Of a DNA stretch of 64,000 nt, positions 8,441 through 16,560 are shown one piece after another. The DNA lies in the NCBI GenBank assembly GCA_963814745.1, contig CAWFEA010000006.1, forward strand, positions 1-64,000, read 5' to 3'. The translations under genes were made by a program, and so were the position numbers. This stretch comes from CAWBRT01 sp963814745. GTDB taxonomy: Bacteria; Acidobacteriota; Terriglobia; Terriglobales; Acidobacteriaceae. How positions within the stretch are numbered: position 1 is the first letter of the stretch; every line of letters starts with the position of its first letter. The notes beneath the pieces were generated by a model, which did no database searches, was not told where the DNA came from, and saw only the letters and a list, made by a program, of their open reading frames with translations.

Positions 8441-9097
8441 CTACTGCTGTTGAGGAACTGGTGCTGGAGCCAGATCGGGAGTAGCTGGTGCTGGTATCGG
8501 AGCAGGTGTTCCGCCGCAGAGTTGAGCTTCCACGTCCGGTCTCAACTTGCCAGTACCGCAAAGAGTGTCGGCGGCCTTCTGCATATTGCTTCCATCGCCA
8601 GCCGCAAACGGCGTAAAGTCTCCGAGCGTTGCATATTCGTGATCGGATTTATCCGGATCAGGAAAATAGAACCTACAGCGAACCGCTTCGTTGAGATGTT
8701 TTTTGTTCGGCTTCGCACACTCCGCTGCGAACAAAACCTTGGTGCCGGGTTGGACGTTATCTAGAAACCACCGGTTGTGGAAGGTCTTCGCAGGGTTGTT
8801 GGCGTTCGAGCCCATTGCCGACAGAAAGGTCAACCCCTTGTTGATGGGAGCCTCTACGCGGTAATCTCCGGCATCGGTATGCAGCAGGTGGATGTTCTGG
8901 CCACCGGGGCCGAGTTTCGCAGCCGTTGCGGTCTTGGCGAGGGTTACATCGCTCCCGGTTGCAACACGGAGGTTCTGGTCCAAGATAGCCACCTGATACT
9001 CAGAGGCGTGCTGGTAGGTCTTTTCGTCCTTGGCAAAACCAAGTGCAGAAACACAAAAGAGTGCCGTAGCCACTGCGATGCAAGGTGTGATTTTCAT
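8441..9097 (-). CDS. Secreted protein of unknown function
   Basis: The 218-residue product starts MKITPCIAVATALFC with a signal peptide ending near GFAKD, and finishes in a Pro/Ala repeat tail (PAPIPAPATPDLAPAPVP). Internal Cys residues (AECAK, VRCRF, TLCG, QLCG) could form disulfides. The start at 9097 is preferred to the longer frame because AAGAGG lies upstream and the signal peptide then begins the protein. The family is not recognised. Confidence 0.55.
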   Translation of the reverse strand: MKITPCIAVATALFCVSALGFAKDEKTYQHASEYQVAILDQNLRVATGSDVTLAKTATAAKLGPGGQNIHLLHTDAGDYRVEAPINKGLTFLSAMGSNANNPAKTFHNRWFLDNVQPGTKVLFAAECAKPNKKHLNEAVRCRFYFPDPDKSDHEYATLGDFTPFAAGDGSNMQKAADTLCGTGKLRPDVEAQLCGGTPAPIPAPATPDLAPAPVPQQQ

Positions 9098-9195
9098 TTG
9101 ATCTTTACCTCTTACTAGGTTGGAGCGTTCCATCTTACCATTCCTTGTTTCTGGAAGCACGATGAATCGGGTGGGCAGAATTGCCCTATGGCCCG

Positions 9196-9258
9196 CTCCA
9201 GTAAGTTTCTGAGAATCGCCAGGTGCTCGCCGCTGCGGCTAGTATTGTTTTTTGACGG
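9196..9258 (+). repeat. Degenerate direct copy of the tRNA-Thr 3' flank
   Basis: GCTCCAGTAAGTTTCTGAGA aligns with the tRNA fragment's GCTCCA end and its flank GTAAGTTCTGATAATCC at 396-418. It is followed, as at the first site, by a GC-rich stretch and ATTGTTTTTTG. The two copies lie about 8.8 kb apart in the same orientation and bracket the relic-rich left arm. This may be the two ends of an old insertion or an ancient duplication; similarity is short. Confidence 0.35.
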
Positions 9259-9416
9259 TGGGGAATCTGTGGCGAGGGGCAATGCTGCGTGACACTGATG
9301 CTTTCGATCGGCTGCTTACAATATCTTCCACCAAGGTTCGCCTCTTACTGGGCGGGATCTCCCGCTTCGGCATTTCCTGCAAATTTACCCACGCTCACGG
9401 TTGGGTAACAAAAAAA

Positions 9417-9470
9417 TTGACAAACCCGAACCCGTGGTGAATATTACATCCAATATCCAATTACCTGGAT
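9417..9470 (+). promoter_or_regulatory. Candidate sigma-70 promoter and operator for the sugar operon
   Basis: TTGACA (9417-9422), a 17-base spacer and AATATT (9440-9445) resemble -35 and -10 boxes. Just downstream ATCCA-ATTACC-TGGAT (9455-9470) is an inverted repeat placed where a repressor such as the operon's GntR protein could block initiation. The operator role is inference. Confidence 0.4.
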
Positions 9471-9540
9471 GCGGATGCATGAGATGACCGATCATGCGGC
9501 GGCTCTTCCTGAATCTCGAACGCACTAGAAGGAGACATTC

Positions 9541-10626
9541 ATGAACAATACGTCGATCCCCAAAACCATGAGAGCGGCCGTATTGCACGGCAAAGGGGAC
9601 TTGAGGGTTCAGGACTGGCCGGTCCCCGAGCCGGGTCCTTTTGAAGTTTTGATCAAGGTCATGGCCTGCGCCATCTGCGGATCGGACCCCACGGTCGTTA
9701 ACAAGGGTTGGCAGGCGCTTCCGCCCTACGGCACGTTTATCCCAGGTCATGAATACAGCGGTCAGATCGTCGCCACCGGTCCCAACGTGCTCGATTTCAA
9801 GGTTGGCGACCGCGTCGCCATTGAAACCCACAAGGGCTGTGGCTATTGCAAGAACTGCAAGAAAGGCCGCTACACCATCTGCATGAATTATGGGAAGGCC
9901 GAAACCGGCCATCGTCACTATGGCTTCACGACGAATGGCGGGTACGCCTGCTACGTGGTCAACCACGTCAGCACCCTTTACCAGGTTCCTGACAACATTT
10001 CGTACGAAGAAGCCGCGCTGGTCACGACCGCTGCCTGCGTTCATTTCGCGCTTGATAATGTGGGTGGCTTGCTGGGCGGTGAGACCGTGGCTGTTCTGGG
10101 CCCCGGTCCGATAGGCTTGATGGCGGTGCAGTTGGTAAAGGCTCTGGGCGCTAAGAAGGTTATTCTCACCGGGACGCGCGATAACCGGCTTAAGGTTGGC
10201 CGGCAAGTCGGCGCCGATGTCATTGTTAATATATGCCAGGAAGACGCGGTCAAGGCGGTGATGACGGAGACCGGCGGCGTTGGCGCGGACTTGGTGGTGG
10301 AATGTTCAGGCGGCAGCACGGCGGTGCAGCAAGCAATCGATATGGCAATGCGCGGAGGCCGGCTTTCCTTGATCGGCGACCCGCACCAGCCTTCCACGAT
10401 CGACATGAGAAAGTTCGTCTTGAGCGACATGCGCGCCGCCGGGGTGCGCGGCGAAGGCATGGGAGACTGTGCCCGTAGTCTGGCACTGCTCGGCATGGGA
10501 CAGCTCCAGGCAAAGCCGTTGATCACCCATCGCTTTCCTCTCGACGAGATCGCGGAGGGCTTTGACACCTTTATCAAGCGCAAGGGAGGCGCTATCAAGG
10601 TAATCATCCGGCCCAATCAGGACTAG
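9541..10626 (+). CDS. Zinc-dependent medium-chain alcohol/polyol dehydrogenase
   Basis: A 361-residue MDR enzyme of the sorbitol/threonine dehydrogenase type. Catalytic zinc ligands are C46 (CAICGSD), H70 and E71 (PGHEYSG). The structural zinc site is C100, C103, C106 and C114, and the nucleotide motif is GPGPIG. It would oxidise a secondary hydroxyl of a sugar, polyol or sugar acid with NAD(P)+. AGGAG precedes the ATG. As first gene of an operon with a sugar ABC transporter, cupin, GntR and UPF0261 genes, it probably does the first oxidation of the imported compound. The substrate is unknown. Confidence 0.88.
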   Translation: MNNTSIPKTMRAAVLHGKGDLRVQDWPVPEPGPFEVLIKVMACAICGSDPTVVNKGWQALPPYGTFIPGHEYSGQIVATGPNVLDFKVGDRVAIETHKGCGYCKNCKKGRYTICMNYGKAETGHRHYGFTTNGGYACYVVNHVSTLYQVPDNISYEEAALVTTAACVHFALDNVGGLLGGETVAVLGPGPIGLMAVQLVKALGAKKVILTGTRDNRLKVGRQVGADVIVNICQEDAVKAVMTETGGVGADLVVECSGGSTAVQQAIDMAMRGGRLSLIGDPHQPSTIDMRKFVLSDMRAAGVRGEGMGDCARSLALLGMGQLQAKPLITHRFPLDEIAEGFDTFIKRKGGAIKVIIRPNQD

Positions 10627-10663
10627 CATCAGGACGTCTGCATAGGACTTCAGGGAGAAGAGA

Positions 10664-12187
10664 GTGGGTAGCCAGACCATACTCGAAGCGCGGGGTGTCA
10701 GCAAGGTGTTTCCCGGAGTACGCGCGCTGGATAAAATCGATTTCGAACTGAGAGCCGGTGAGACCCATATCCTGCTGGGTGAGAACGGCGCGGGGAAATC
10801 GACTTTGATGAAGATTCTTTCCGGCGCTTACGCGCCTGATGAGGGAGAGGTCTTTATCGATGGTCAAAAGGTCCGAGTCTTCGATCCTCGCGTCGCCAGG
10901 CGGATGGGAGTGAATATCATCTATCAGGAATTCAACCTCATTCCTTACATGGACGTGGCGCAAAACATTTTTCTGGGGCGCTTTGAGACGCGGGCCGGGC
11001 TGCTGAATCACAAGAAAATGCATGCTGATGCGGCAGCCTTGCTGGCCAGCTTGAACATGAATATCGAAACCCGCGCCCTGATCGTCAATCTAACAACGGC
11101 TGAGCAGCAGATGGTGGAGATTGCAAAGGCTCTTTCCATCCAATCCAAAGCTCTCATCATGGACGAACCTACGTCCGCACTCTCCGAGCGTGAGACGGAG
11201 CAGCTATTTGCAACCATACACCGGCTCAACCAGAAGGGGATTGGGATCGTTTACATCACCCACCGGCTGAAGGAGTTAGATCGAGTGGGCGATCGGATCA
11301 CCGTGCTCCGTGACGGCAAGTTCATTGCGACCAAGGCGGTCAAGGAACTAACCGTCGATGAGTTGATCGGCATGATGGTGGGCCGCTCGGTGGACGAGGT
11401 ATTTCAACGCAACTATCAATCCCCTGGCGCCGAATGCCTGCGGGTAGAAGGTCTTTCCAAAGGCAAGCGGCTGCGGGAGGTCAGTGTAACTCTCAGGAGC
11501 GGGGAGATCGTGGGCCTGGCCGGTCTGGTCGGTTCAGGCCGCACCGACCTCGCGCGCGCCATCTTCGGTGTGGATAAGTATGAGAGCGGGAAGATCTACC
11601 TCTTCGGAAAAGAGGTTAGTGGCTCTTCAGTTTCCGATATGGTTTCCCAGGGCGTCAGCCTGATACCTGAAGATCGAAAGAATCAAGGGCTGGCATTGAT
11701 TCTGTCGGTCGCGGAGAACATGGTCGTATCGAGCCTGCAGCGCTTGTTTCCCAGAATGTTCGTGAGCAAGAAGAGGGAAACAGAAGTAGTTATGCAATAT
11801 ATAAAGAAGCTGCGCATCGCCACGCCTTCCCCTTCCAGGCTCGTGCAGTTTCTTTCAGGCGGTAATCAGCAGAAGGCCGTGGTAGCCAAATGGCTGTGCA
11901 CGAAAGCGAAGATATTCATTTTTGACGAACCTACTCGCGGTATCGATGTAGGAGCGAAGGCGGAGATCTATGCCTTCATGGATGACCTGGTAAAAGAAGG
12001 CGCGGCCATCCTGATGATTTCGTCCGAACTTCCCGAAGTTATCGGCATGAGTGATCGCATTTATGTCATGCGCGAGGGTAGGATTGTTGCTGACATACCG
12101 CACGCTGAGGTAACTCAGGAAGGAATTATTCAGTATGCGATGGGAGTGGACGAGGCTAAGCAGAGCAAGCAACAGGCTGGAATGTGA
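10664..12187 (+). CDS. Sugar ABC transporter ATP-binding protein (RbsA/MglA type)
   Basis: A 507-residue protein with two fused ABC domains. The N-terminal one has GENGAGKS and LIMDEPTSAL; the C-terminal one has the degenerate P-loop VGSGRTDL, a signature region SGGNQQKAVVAKWL and FDEPTRGID. This double-domain form is specific to ribose/galactose-class carbohydrate importers. The start is GTG 10664 after AGGGAGAAGAGA. It energises the two permeases encoded next. Confidence 0.92.
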   Translation: MGSQTILEARGVSKVFPGVRALDKIDFELRAGETHILLGENGAGKSTLMKILSGAYAPDEGEVFIDGQKVRVFDPRVARRMGVNIIYQEFNLIPYMDVAQNIFLGRFETRAGLLNHKKMHADAAALLASLNMNIETRALIVNLTTAEQQMVEIAKALSIQSKALIMDEPTSALSERETEQLFATIHRLNQKGIGIVYITHRLKELDRVGDRITVLRDGKFIATKAVKELTVDELIGMMVGRSVDEVFQRNYQSPGAECLRVEGLSKGKRLREVSVTLRSGEIVGLAGLVGSGRTDLARAIFGVDKYESGKIYLFGKEVSGSSVSDMVSQGVSLIPEDRKNQGLALILSVAENMVVSSLQRLFPRMFVSKKRETEVVMQYIKKLRIATPSPSRLVQFLSGGNQQKAVVAKWLCTKAKIFIFDEPTRGIDVGAKAEIYAFMDDLVKEGAAILMISSELPEVIGMSDRIYVMREGRIVADIPHAEVTQEGIIQYAMGVDEAKQSKQQAGM

Positions 12188-12221
12188 AACACCAGCAAAC
12201 TAATGTCGTAGGGAATCGGCA

Positions 12222-13211
12222 ATGCCTTCATTGCGCATAAAAATTCCGTCTGCCGCATGGGTCATTCTTTTGATGATGACTACCTTCAGAGTCATCTCCG
12301 CCAAGTACCTGACGCTGGAGAATATCGTCAACATCATTCAACAGAACTCGATATTGTTGATCTTGGCGATAGGCGCGACGCTGGTGCTTCTGAGTGAGGG
12401 AATCGACCTCTCGGCGGGAGCTGTCCTGACGCTTTCCGGCGTGACTTGCGCGCGCGTCATGAAAAGCCTTATGGACTCGGGCTCATCGAACGAAACAGCC
12501 ATGGTGGCAGGTGTCTTGGTGGGACTGCTGACTGGGGCGCTAATGGGCGGAATCACCGGAGGCCTGATCGCGATTGGGAAATTGCCGCCTTTTATTGCCA
12601 GCCTGGGAATGATGGGAGTAGGCGGCTCATTGTCGCTTGTTCTTGCCGAAAGCACTGCCATCTACGTCAACAATCCGGTATTTTCATTTTTCGGCGAGAC
12701 CCTCGATAAGTCTCTCCACTCGCCGCTGCTGCAGTATCTGTCGGTGCCCACCTTCATCGCTGTCGCCGTGTTCGTCGTGATATGGGTTGTGCTCTACCAT
12801 ACGCCATTTGGCCGTTATATTATCGCGATCGGCGGCAATGAACAGGGGGCGCGCCTTTCAGGCGTCAACATTATATTTTGGAAGTGGATGGTCTATGTCA
12901 CTGCCGGTATTCTTTCGGCGATCAGCGGCATCACCCTGGCGGCTCGCCTCGAAGCTGCCGACTCCATCGTGGGTATCGGCTGGGAGTTTGATGCTATCGC
13001 CGCCGCGATTCTGGGCGGCACCAGTTTTGCCAAAGGAAAAGGCGGCATCGCGGGGACGGTTCTTGGGGCGCTGGTGATCGGCGTAGCTCGCAATGGATTG
13101 AACGTTACAGGAGTCCCCTCCTTATGGCAGCCCGCGCTGATGGGAACCATCGTTATTCTGGCGATCGTGTTTGAGATCGTCCACTCTCGCTGGAGAGAAG
13201 GAGTCCGATGA
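12222..13211 (+). CDS. Sugar ABC transporter permease (RbsC type), first
   Basis: The 329-residue product has about eight to ten membrane segments and the BPD_transp_2 signatures SEGIDLSAGAV and AAAILGGTSFAKGKGG. It belongs to the RbsC/XylH/AraH group that forms the membrane channel for ribose-class transporters. It lies 34 bases after the ATPase gene and overlaps the second permease by 4 bases (ATGA), so translation is probably coupled. Confidence 0.92.
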   Translation: MPSLRIKIPSAAWVILLMMTTFRVISAKYLTLENIVNIIQQNSILLILAIGATLVLLSEGIDLSAGAVLTLSGVTCARVMKSLMDSGSSNETAMVAGVLVGLLTGALMGGITGGLIAIGKLPPFIASLGMMGVGGSLSLVLAESTAIYVNNPVFSFFGETLDKSLHSPLLQYLSVPTFIAVAVFVVIWVVLYHTPFGRYIIAIGGNEQGARLSGVNIIFWKWMVYVTAGILSAISGITLAARLEAADSIVGIGWEFDAIAAAILGGTSFAKGKGGIAGTVLGALVIGVARNGLNVTGVPSLWQPALMGTIVILAIVFEIVHSRWREGVR

Positions 13212-14185
13212 ATTTAGCGACGCTTACGGCAAAGAGATTTGCCGCGATAAGATTCGTCGTGTTGATTTCCGTCTGCGCCGTTATGGCTATCCTCACCCGT
13301 TCGGAGGAGTATGGCTTCGTCTTTTTGAACTCGAATAACCTTCTGAACATCGTAAGAAACGCGAGTATTCTAATCATCATTGCGGTCGGTCAAACCATTA
13401 CCCTGACGGCGAAAGATGTTGATCTATCGGTCGGCTCGGTCCTGTCACTCACCAGTGTCGTGGCGGCGATCATGCTCAAGAACTACGGATTCAGCGTCCC
13501 TGCCGCAATCTTTGCCGCTTTACTGACGGGCGCATTTTTAGGATTCATGAATGGTCTGTTGATTACCTATGTGGGGCTGCCGCCATTTATTGCGACCTAC
13601 GGCATGCTATGGGTGCTGTTCGGTTTTGCTTATTTGATTCTTCGAGGCAATGTCATTTATGGCTTCCCGGCGGCGTTCCGCTTCATGGGGAATGGCCATC
13701 TCTTTGGCATTCCGATGCCGATCGTAGTGATGGTAGCTATCTTCATCGCCAGTTATATCCTGCTTTATCACACGACTTTGGGCAGGCGTTTCTTCGCCAC
13801 CGGGGCAAACAGCGAGATGGCCAGGATGTCTGGCATCAAGGTCAACGGAGTTATTATCACCGCCTATGTCATCAGCGGTTTCCTCGCCGCCCTGGCTGGC
13901 TTGGTCCTGATAGCGTATACCAACGGCTCGGAGGCGCGGATAGGGGATAGCTACTTATTACCTGTACTGGCCGTCGTGGTTATGGGAGGGACCAGTCTGG
14001 CCGGCGGCCGTGGGAACCTTTTGGGCACCCTGGTAGCAGCATTGATTATGGCGGCGATCCATAACGGCATGAATATCCTGGCTGTTCCCGCCATCTGGAG
14101 ATCGCTCGTCGTGGGCCTGCTGGTGATTGCCGCCGTCCTTGCCGACCAGGGACTGCGGCATAAGGAATTGAATATTGGTGCATAG
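13208..14185 (+). CDS. Sugar ABC transporter permease (RbsC type), second
   Basis: A 325-residue RbsC-family permease with AKDVDLSVGSVLSLTSV and VMGGTSLAGGRGN signatures and multiple membrane spans. Two separate permease genes imply a heterodimeric channel, whereas classical Rbs systems use one permease twice. It overlaps the preceding gene by 4 bases and is followed by the binding-protein gene after 85 bases. Confidence 0.92.
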   Translation: MNLATLTAKRFAAIRFVVLISVCAVMAILTRSEEYGFVFLNSNNLLNIVRNASILIIIAVGQTITLTAKDVDLSVGSVLSLTSVVAAIMLKNYGFSVPAAIFAALLTGAFLGFMNGLLITYVGLPPFIATYGMLWVLFGFAYLILRGNVIYGFPAAFRFMGNGHLFGIPMPIVVMVAIFIASYILLYHTTLGRRFFATGANSEMARMSGIKVNGVIITAYVISGFLAALAGLVLIAYTNGSEARIGDSYLLPVLAVVVMGGTSLAGGRGNLLGTLVAALIMAAIHNGMNILAVPAIWRSLVVGLLVIAAVLADQGLRHKELNIGA

Positions 14186-14270
14186 GCGAACTGTGTGTTG
14201 GGCATAACGAAAGTAAAATTCAGTGTCTCAAGGAAGAAGCCTTGAATAACACTCAAGAGGGAAGAGAACA

Positions 14271-15311
14271 ATGACAAAGAAAGTTTTCCAGATCTTAACG
14301 ATCCTGCCGATAGTCATGTTTGGTTTTGTCCTTTCTGCGCGGGCAGCGGATTCGAATATAAAACCAACCAAAGTAACTATGAAAGGTACCCCGGGCAAGA
14401 CAGTAAAGAATTTCAATCCAAACGTGAAAGCCGCACGGAAATATAACATCGCGATCGTGGTTAAATCCCAGGCTATCCCGGTGTGGGAGTCGCACCTGAT
14501 TGCCGCTTCTAGAGCGGGATCCGCATTGGGGGTCAATGTCCTGCAATATGCTCCGTCGAAGGCCGACAATGTCGAAGAACAGAAGAGGATTCTGGAGGAC
14601 TTGGTGACCAAGGGAGTGGACTGCGTCGTTCTGGCGCCCGCTAACTCGCTTGCCGTCCAGGGCCCCGTAGCTAGTTTAGTTAAGAAAGGCATACCGGTAG
14701 TCTATGACAACACCCTGGGCGCCGGAGATGACTACCTTTCCTTCGTTGGCGTTGACAGCTACGAGGCGGGCCAGGTGATCGCCAAAGCGGTGGGCGAGAG
14801 GATGAATGGCAAGGGTAAGCTCTTGATCCTGGAAGGTGTGCCTGGACAGCAGACGTCCGATGATCGCGTGAAAGGCCTCAAGGACTACATCGCCAAACAC
14901 TATCCGGCGATTCGATACAAATCCATTTCCGCCCACTGGCAGTTTGATGAAGGCCGTCAAATTACCGAGGACACGCTCCAGAGCTGGCCGGACCTGAATG
15001 GAATCGTGAGCGTTGGCGGCAATATGGGTGAGGGCGCTGCGGAGGCTATCGCCGCGTCGGGACGGCAAGGCAAGGTTGTGATAGGCAGCTTCGATGTGCA
15101 GGCTCCGACGGTTGCAGCGCTGAAGGAAGGTAAACTGGCGTTCACGGTGTCGCAGAGCGTCTATGAGCAGGGCTATTGGTCTGTGGCGGCGTGCGTGATG
15201 GCGCTGAATGGCAAAGAGGTACCGCGCACGATTCTTACTCCGCTCAATGTTGTCAGCGCCTCTGAAGCGGCGAAGTACGATGAATCGCCGGAAGTCTTAA
15301 AGAAGCGCTAA
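14271..15311 (+). CDS. Sugar ABC transporter substrate-binding protein (RbsB/periplasmic binding family)
   Basis: A 346-residue exported binding protein: signal peptide with hydrophobic core LTILPIVMFGFVLSA, then a Peripla_BP_4-type domain (YNIAIVVKSQAIPVWES, DCVVLAPANS, VLDG-like GIVSVGGNMGEGAAEAI, VVIGSFDVQA). The IPVW-E segment fits aromatic stacking against a sugar ring. It captures the substrate for the ATPase and permeases encoded just upstream. GAGGG precedes the ATG. Confidence 0.9.
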   Translation: MTKKVFQILTILPIVMFGFVLSARAADSNIKPTKVTMKGTPGKTVKNFNPNVKAARKYNIAIVVKSQAIPVWESHLIAASRAGSALGVNVLQYAPSKADNVEEQKRILEDLVTKGVDCVVLAPANSLAVQGPVASLVKKGIPVVYDNTLGAGDDYLSFVGVDSYEAGQVIAKAVGERMNGKGKLLILEGVPGQQTSDDRVKGLKDYIAKHYPAIRYKSISAHWQFDEGRQITEDTLQSWPDLNGIVSVGGNMGEGAAEAIAASGRQGKVVIGSFDVQAPTVAALKEGKLAFTVSQSVYEQGYWSVAACVMALNGKEVPRTILTPLNVVSASEAAKYDESPEVLKKR

Positions 15312-15356
15312 TAGGCTGGAGAAACGCGCCGAAGCAAGAGGCGAGTAGCCAGCGTA

Positions 15357-15405
15357 AGAGCAGTCAACAGGATGGATTAGCCTCGCTCGATCCTGATCCT
15401 GCTCT
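15357..15405 (+). promoter_or_regulatory. Hairpin between binding-protein and cupin genes
   Basis: AGAGCAG (15357-15363) pairs with CTGCTCT (15399-15405), and an inner AGGAT/ATCCT pair extends the stem. There is no T-run, so it is more likely an mRNA processing or stabilising element than a terminator; such a structure would keep binding-protein mRNA more abundant. Confidence 0.35.
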
Positions 15406-15477
15406 CGCGCGTCCTCTTCAGCGCGCCGAATGTACTCTTTACTAAACCGGGCCAAACCCGTCTACAAGGAAGCAAGC

Positions 15478-15822
15478 ATGAAGCTTATATATCCTGAAGC
15501 AAATCCGGTTGCCATCACACCTGATCATACGGGCGTCACTTCACAGGAGATCGCCGGCAAAACGGTGGGGGCCAAATCCTGTGATGTGAAACTAGGGACA
15601 TATGCGAGGGGCGGCGCGAGTATTTTTCATGTCCATCCACATTCGGAGCATGTGTTTTACATCATGAAGGGTCAGCTCACCGCGGTTGACGAGGCGAAGA
15701 ACGAGATCACCGTGCGCGCTGGCGAGGCTCTCTATATTCCGGCGGGAGAGTCACATATGGTGGTGAATCGCGGCGAGGAGGAAACCACGTACCTTGCCGT
15801 GACGGCGCCGCCTCCCGGCTAG
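15478..15822 (+). CDS. Cupin-domain protein
   Basis: A 114-residue single-domain cupin. Motif 1 is HVHPHSEHVFYIMKGQL (two His, Glu and a third metal-ligand region); motif 2 is GEALYIPAGESHMVVN with the last His. Metal binding therefore seems intact. Small cupins beside sugar transporters are often isomerases, lyases or mutarotase-like helpers, but the reaction here is unknown. ATG 15478 follows AAGGAAG; an upstream in-frame ATG at 15430 lacks such a site. Confidence 0.8.
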   Translation: MKLIYPEANPVAITPDHTGVTSQEIAGKTVGAKSCDVKLGTYARGGASIFHVHPHSEHVFYIMKGQLTAVDEAKNEITVRAGEALYIPAGESHMVVNRGEEETTYLAVTAPPPG

Positions 15823-15855
15823 TAGGAGCGGATTTCGCAAGGGAAGAGGAAACCT

Positions 15856-16518
15856 ATGCCGGATCTTGGCCACCGATATCGAACCATGCAGGAAATCGTC
15901 TACGAGACGATTAAAGAGCGAATACTAAGGAGACAATATCAGCCCGGCCAGAGGTTGGTTACAAATGCTCTGAGCACTGAGCTGAGTGTAAGCAGAATGC
16001 CGGTTCGCGAAGCACTCCAGCGGTTAGAAGCGGCGACCGGACTGGTGACTCTGATCCCCCATAAAGGGGCGGTAGTAAGAGAGACTTCCGAAGAAGACCT
16101 ATGTGATGTCTTTCGCATTCGCGCGGTTCTCGAAGGCTTGGCCGCGAGACTGGCTTGCGTCAACATCGGTAAGAACGAACTGGAAAAGATGCAAGGGTTG
16201 AATCGGAAGATTCGAGAGCTGAGCCACCTGCATGATGAAGACGATTTCGAGCAATTGAACCTTGAGTTTCACTCCATGATCTGGAACGCCACCAATTCGC
16301 GGCGTCTCATCGGGATGGTGAAGTCACTCTATGACGCCAGCAGGAGCTATCGATATGCCAGTGTCAAACTGCGCGGCAGGCTTGATGAGATCGTTCAGGA
16401 ACACGAGAGAATTCTCCGCGCGCTTGGTGATCGCAACCCCGTTTTGGCGGAAAAGATTGTCACAGAGCATTACCAGAGCACGCTGGAACGGCTGATGCGG
16501 GCGCAGCAGAAAGGATAG
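15856..16518 (+). CDS. GntR-family regulator (FadR subfamily)
   Basis: The 220-residue protein has an N-terminal winged helix (ILRRQYQPGQRL, then LSVSRMPVREALQRLEA) and a C-terminal FCD ligand domain with the metal-binding pattern D-x3-R..H..H (FRIRAVLEGLAARL, EFHSMIWN, HERILRAL, TEHYQSTLERL). It is the probable local regulator of the operon beginning at 9541 and would respond to the substrate or an intermediate. It sits 33 bases after the cupin gene and before the UPF0261 gene. Confidence 0.9.
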   Translation: MPDLGHRYRTMQEIVYETIKERILRRQYQPGQRLVTNALSTELSVSRMPVREALQRLEAATGLVTLIPHKGAVVRETSEEDLCDVFRIRAVLEGLAARLACVNIGKNELEKMQGLNRKIRELSHLHDEDDFEQLNLEFHSMIWNATNSRRLIGMVKSLYDASRSYRYASVKLRGRLDEIVQEHERILRALGDRNPVLAEKIVTEHYQSTLERLMRAQQKG

Positions 16519-16560
16519 CGGCGTGGCCGGCTTGGATGAGCCGGCTCAAGATTATTGCTT

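Larger units (their letters stand above)
9098..9540. other. Intergenic region with island-edge-like repeat and promoter
   Basis: No convincing gene lies in this 443-base gap. It contains the imperfect copy of the tRNA-flank sequence (9196-9258) and a candidate sigma-70 promoter with a small inverted repeat (9417-9470) ahead of the sugar operon. The rest shows nothing. Confidence 0.4.
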
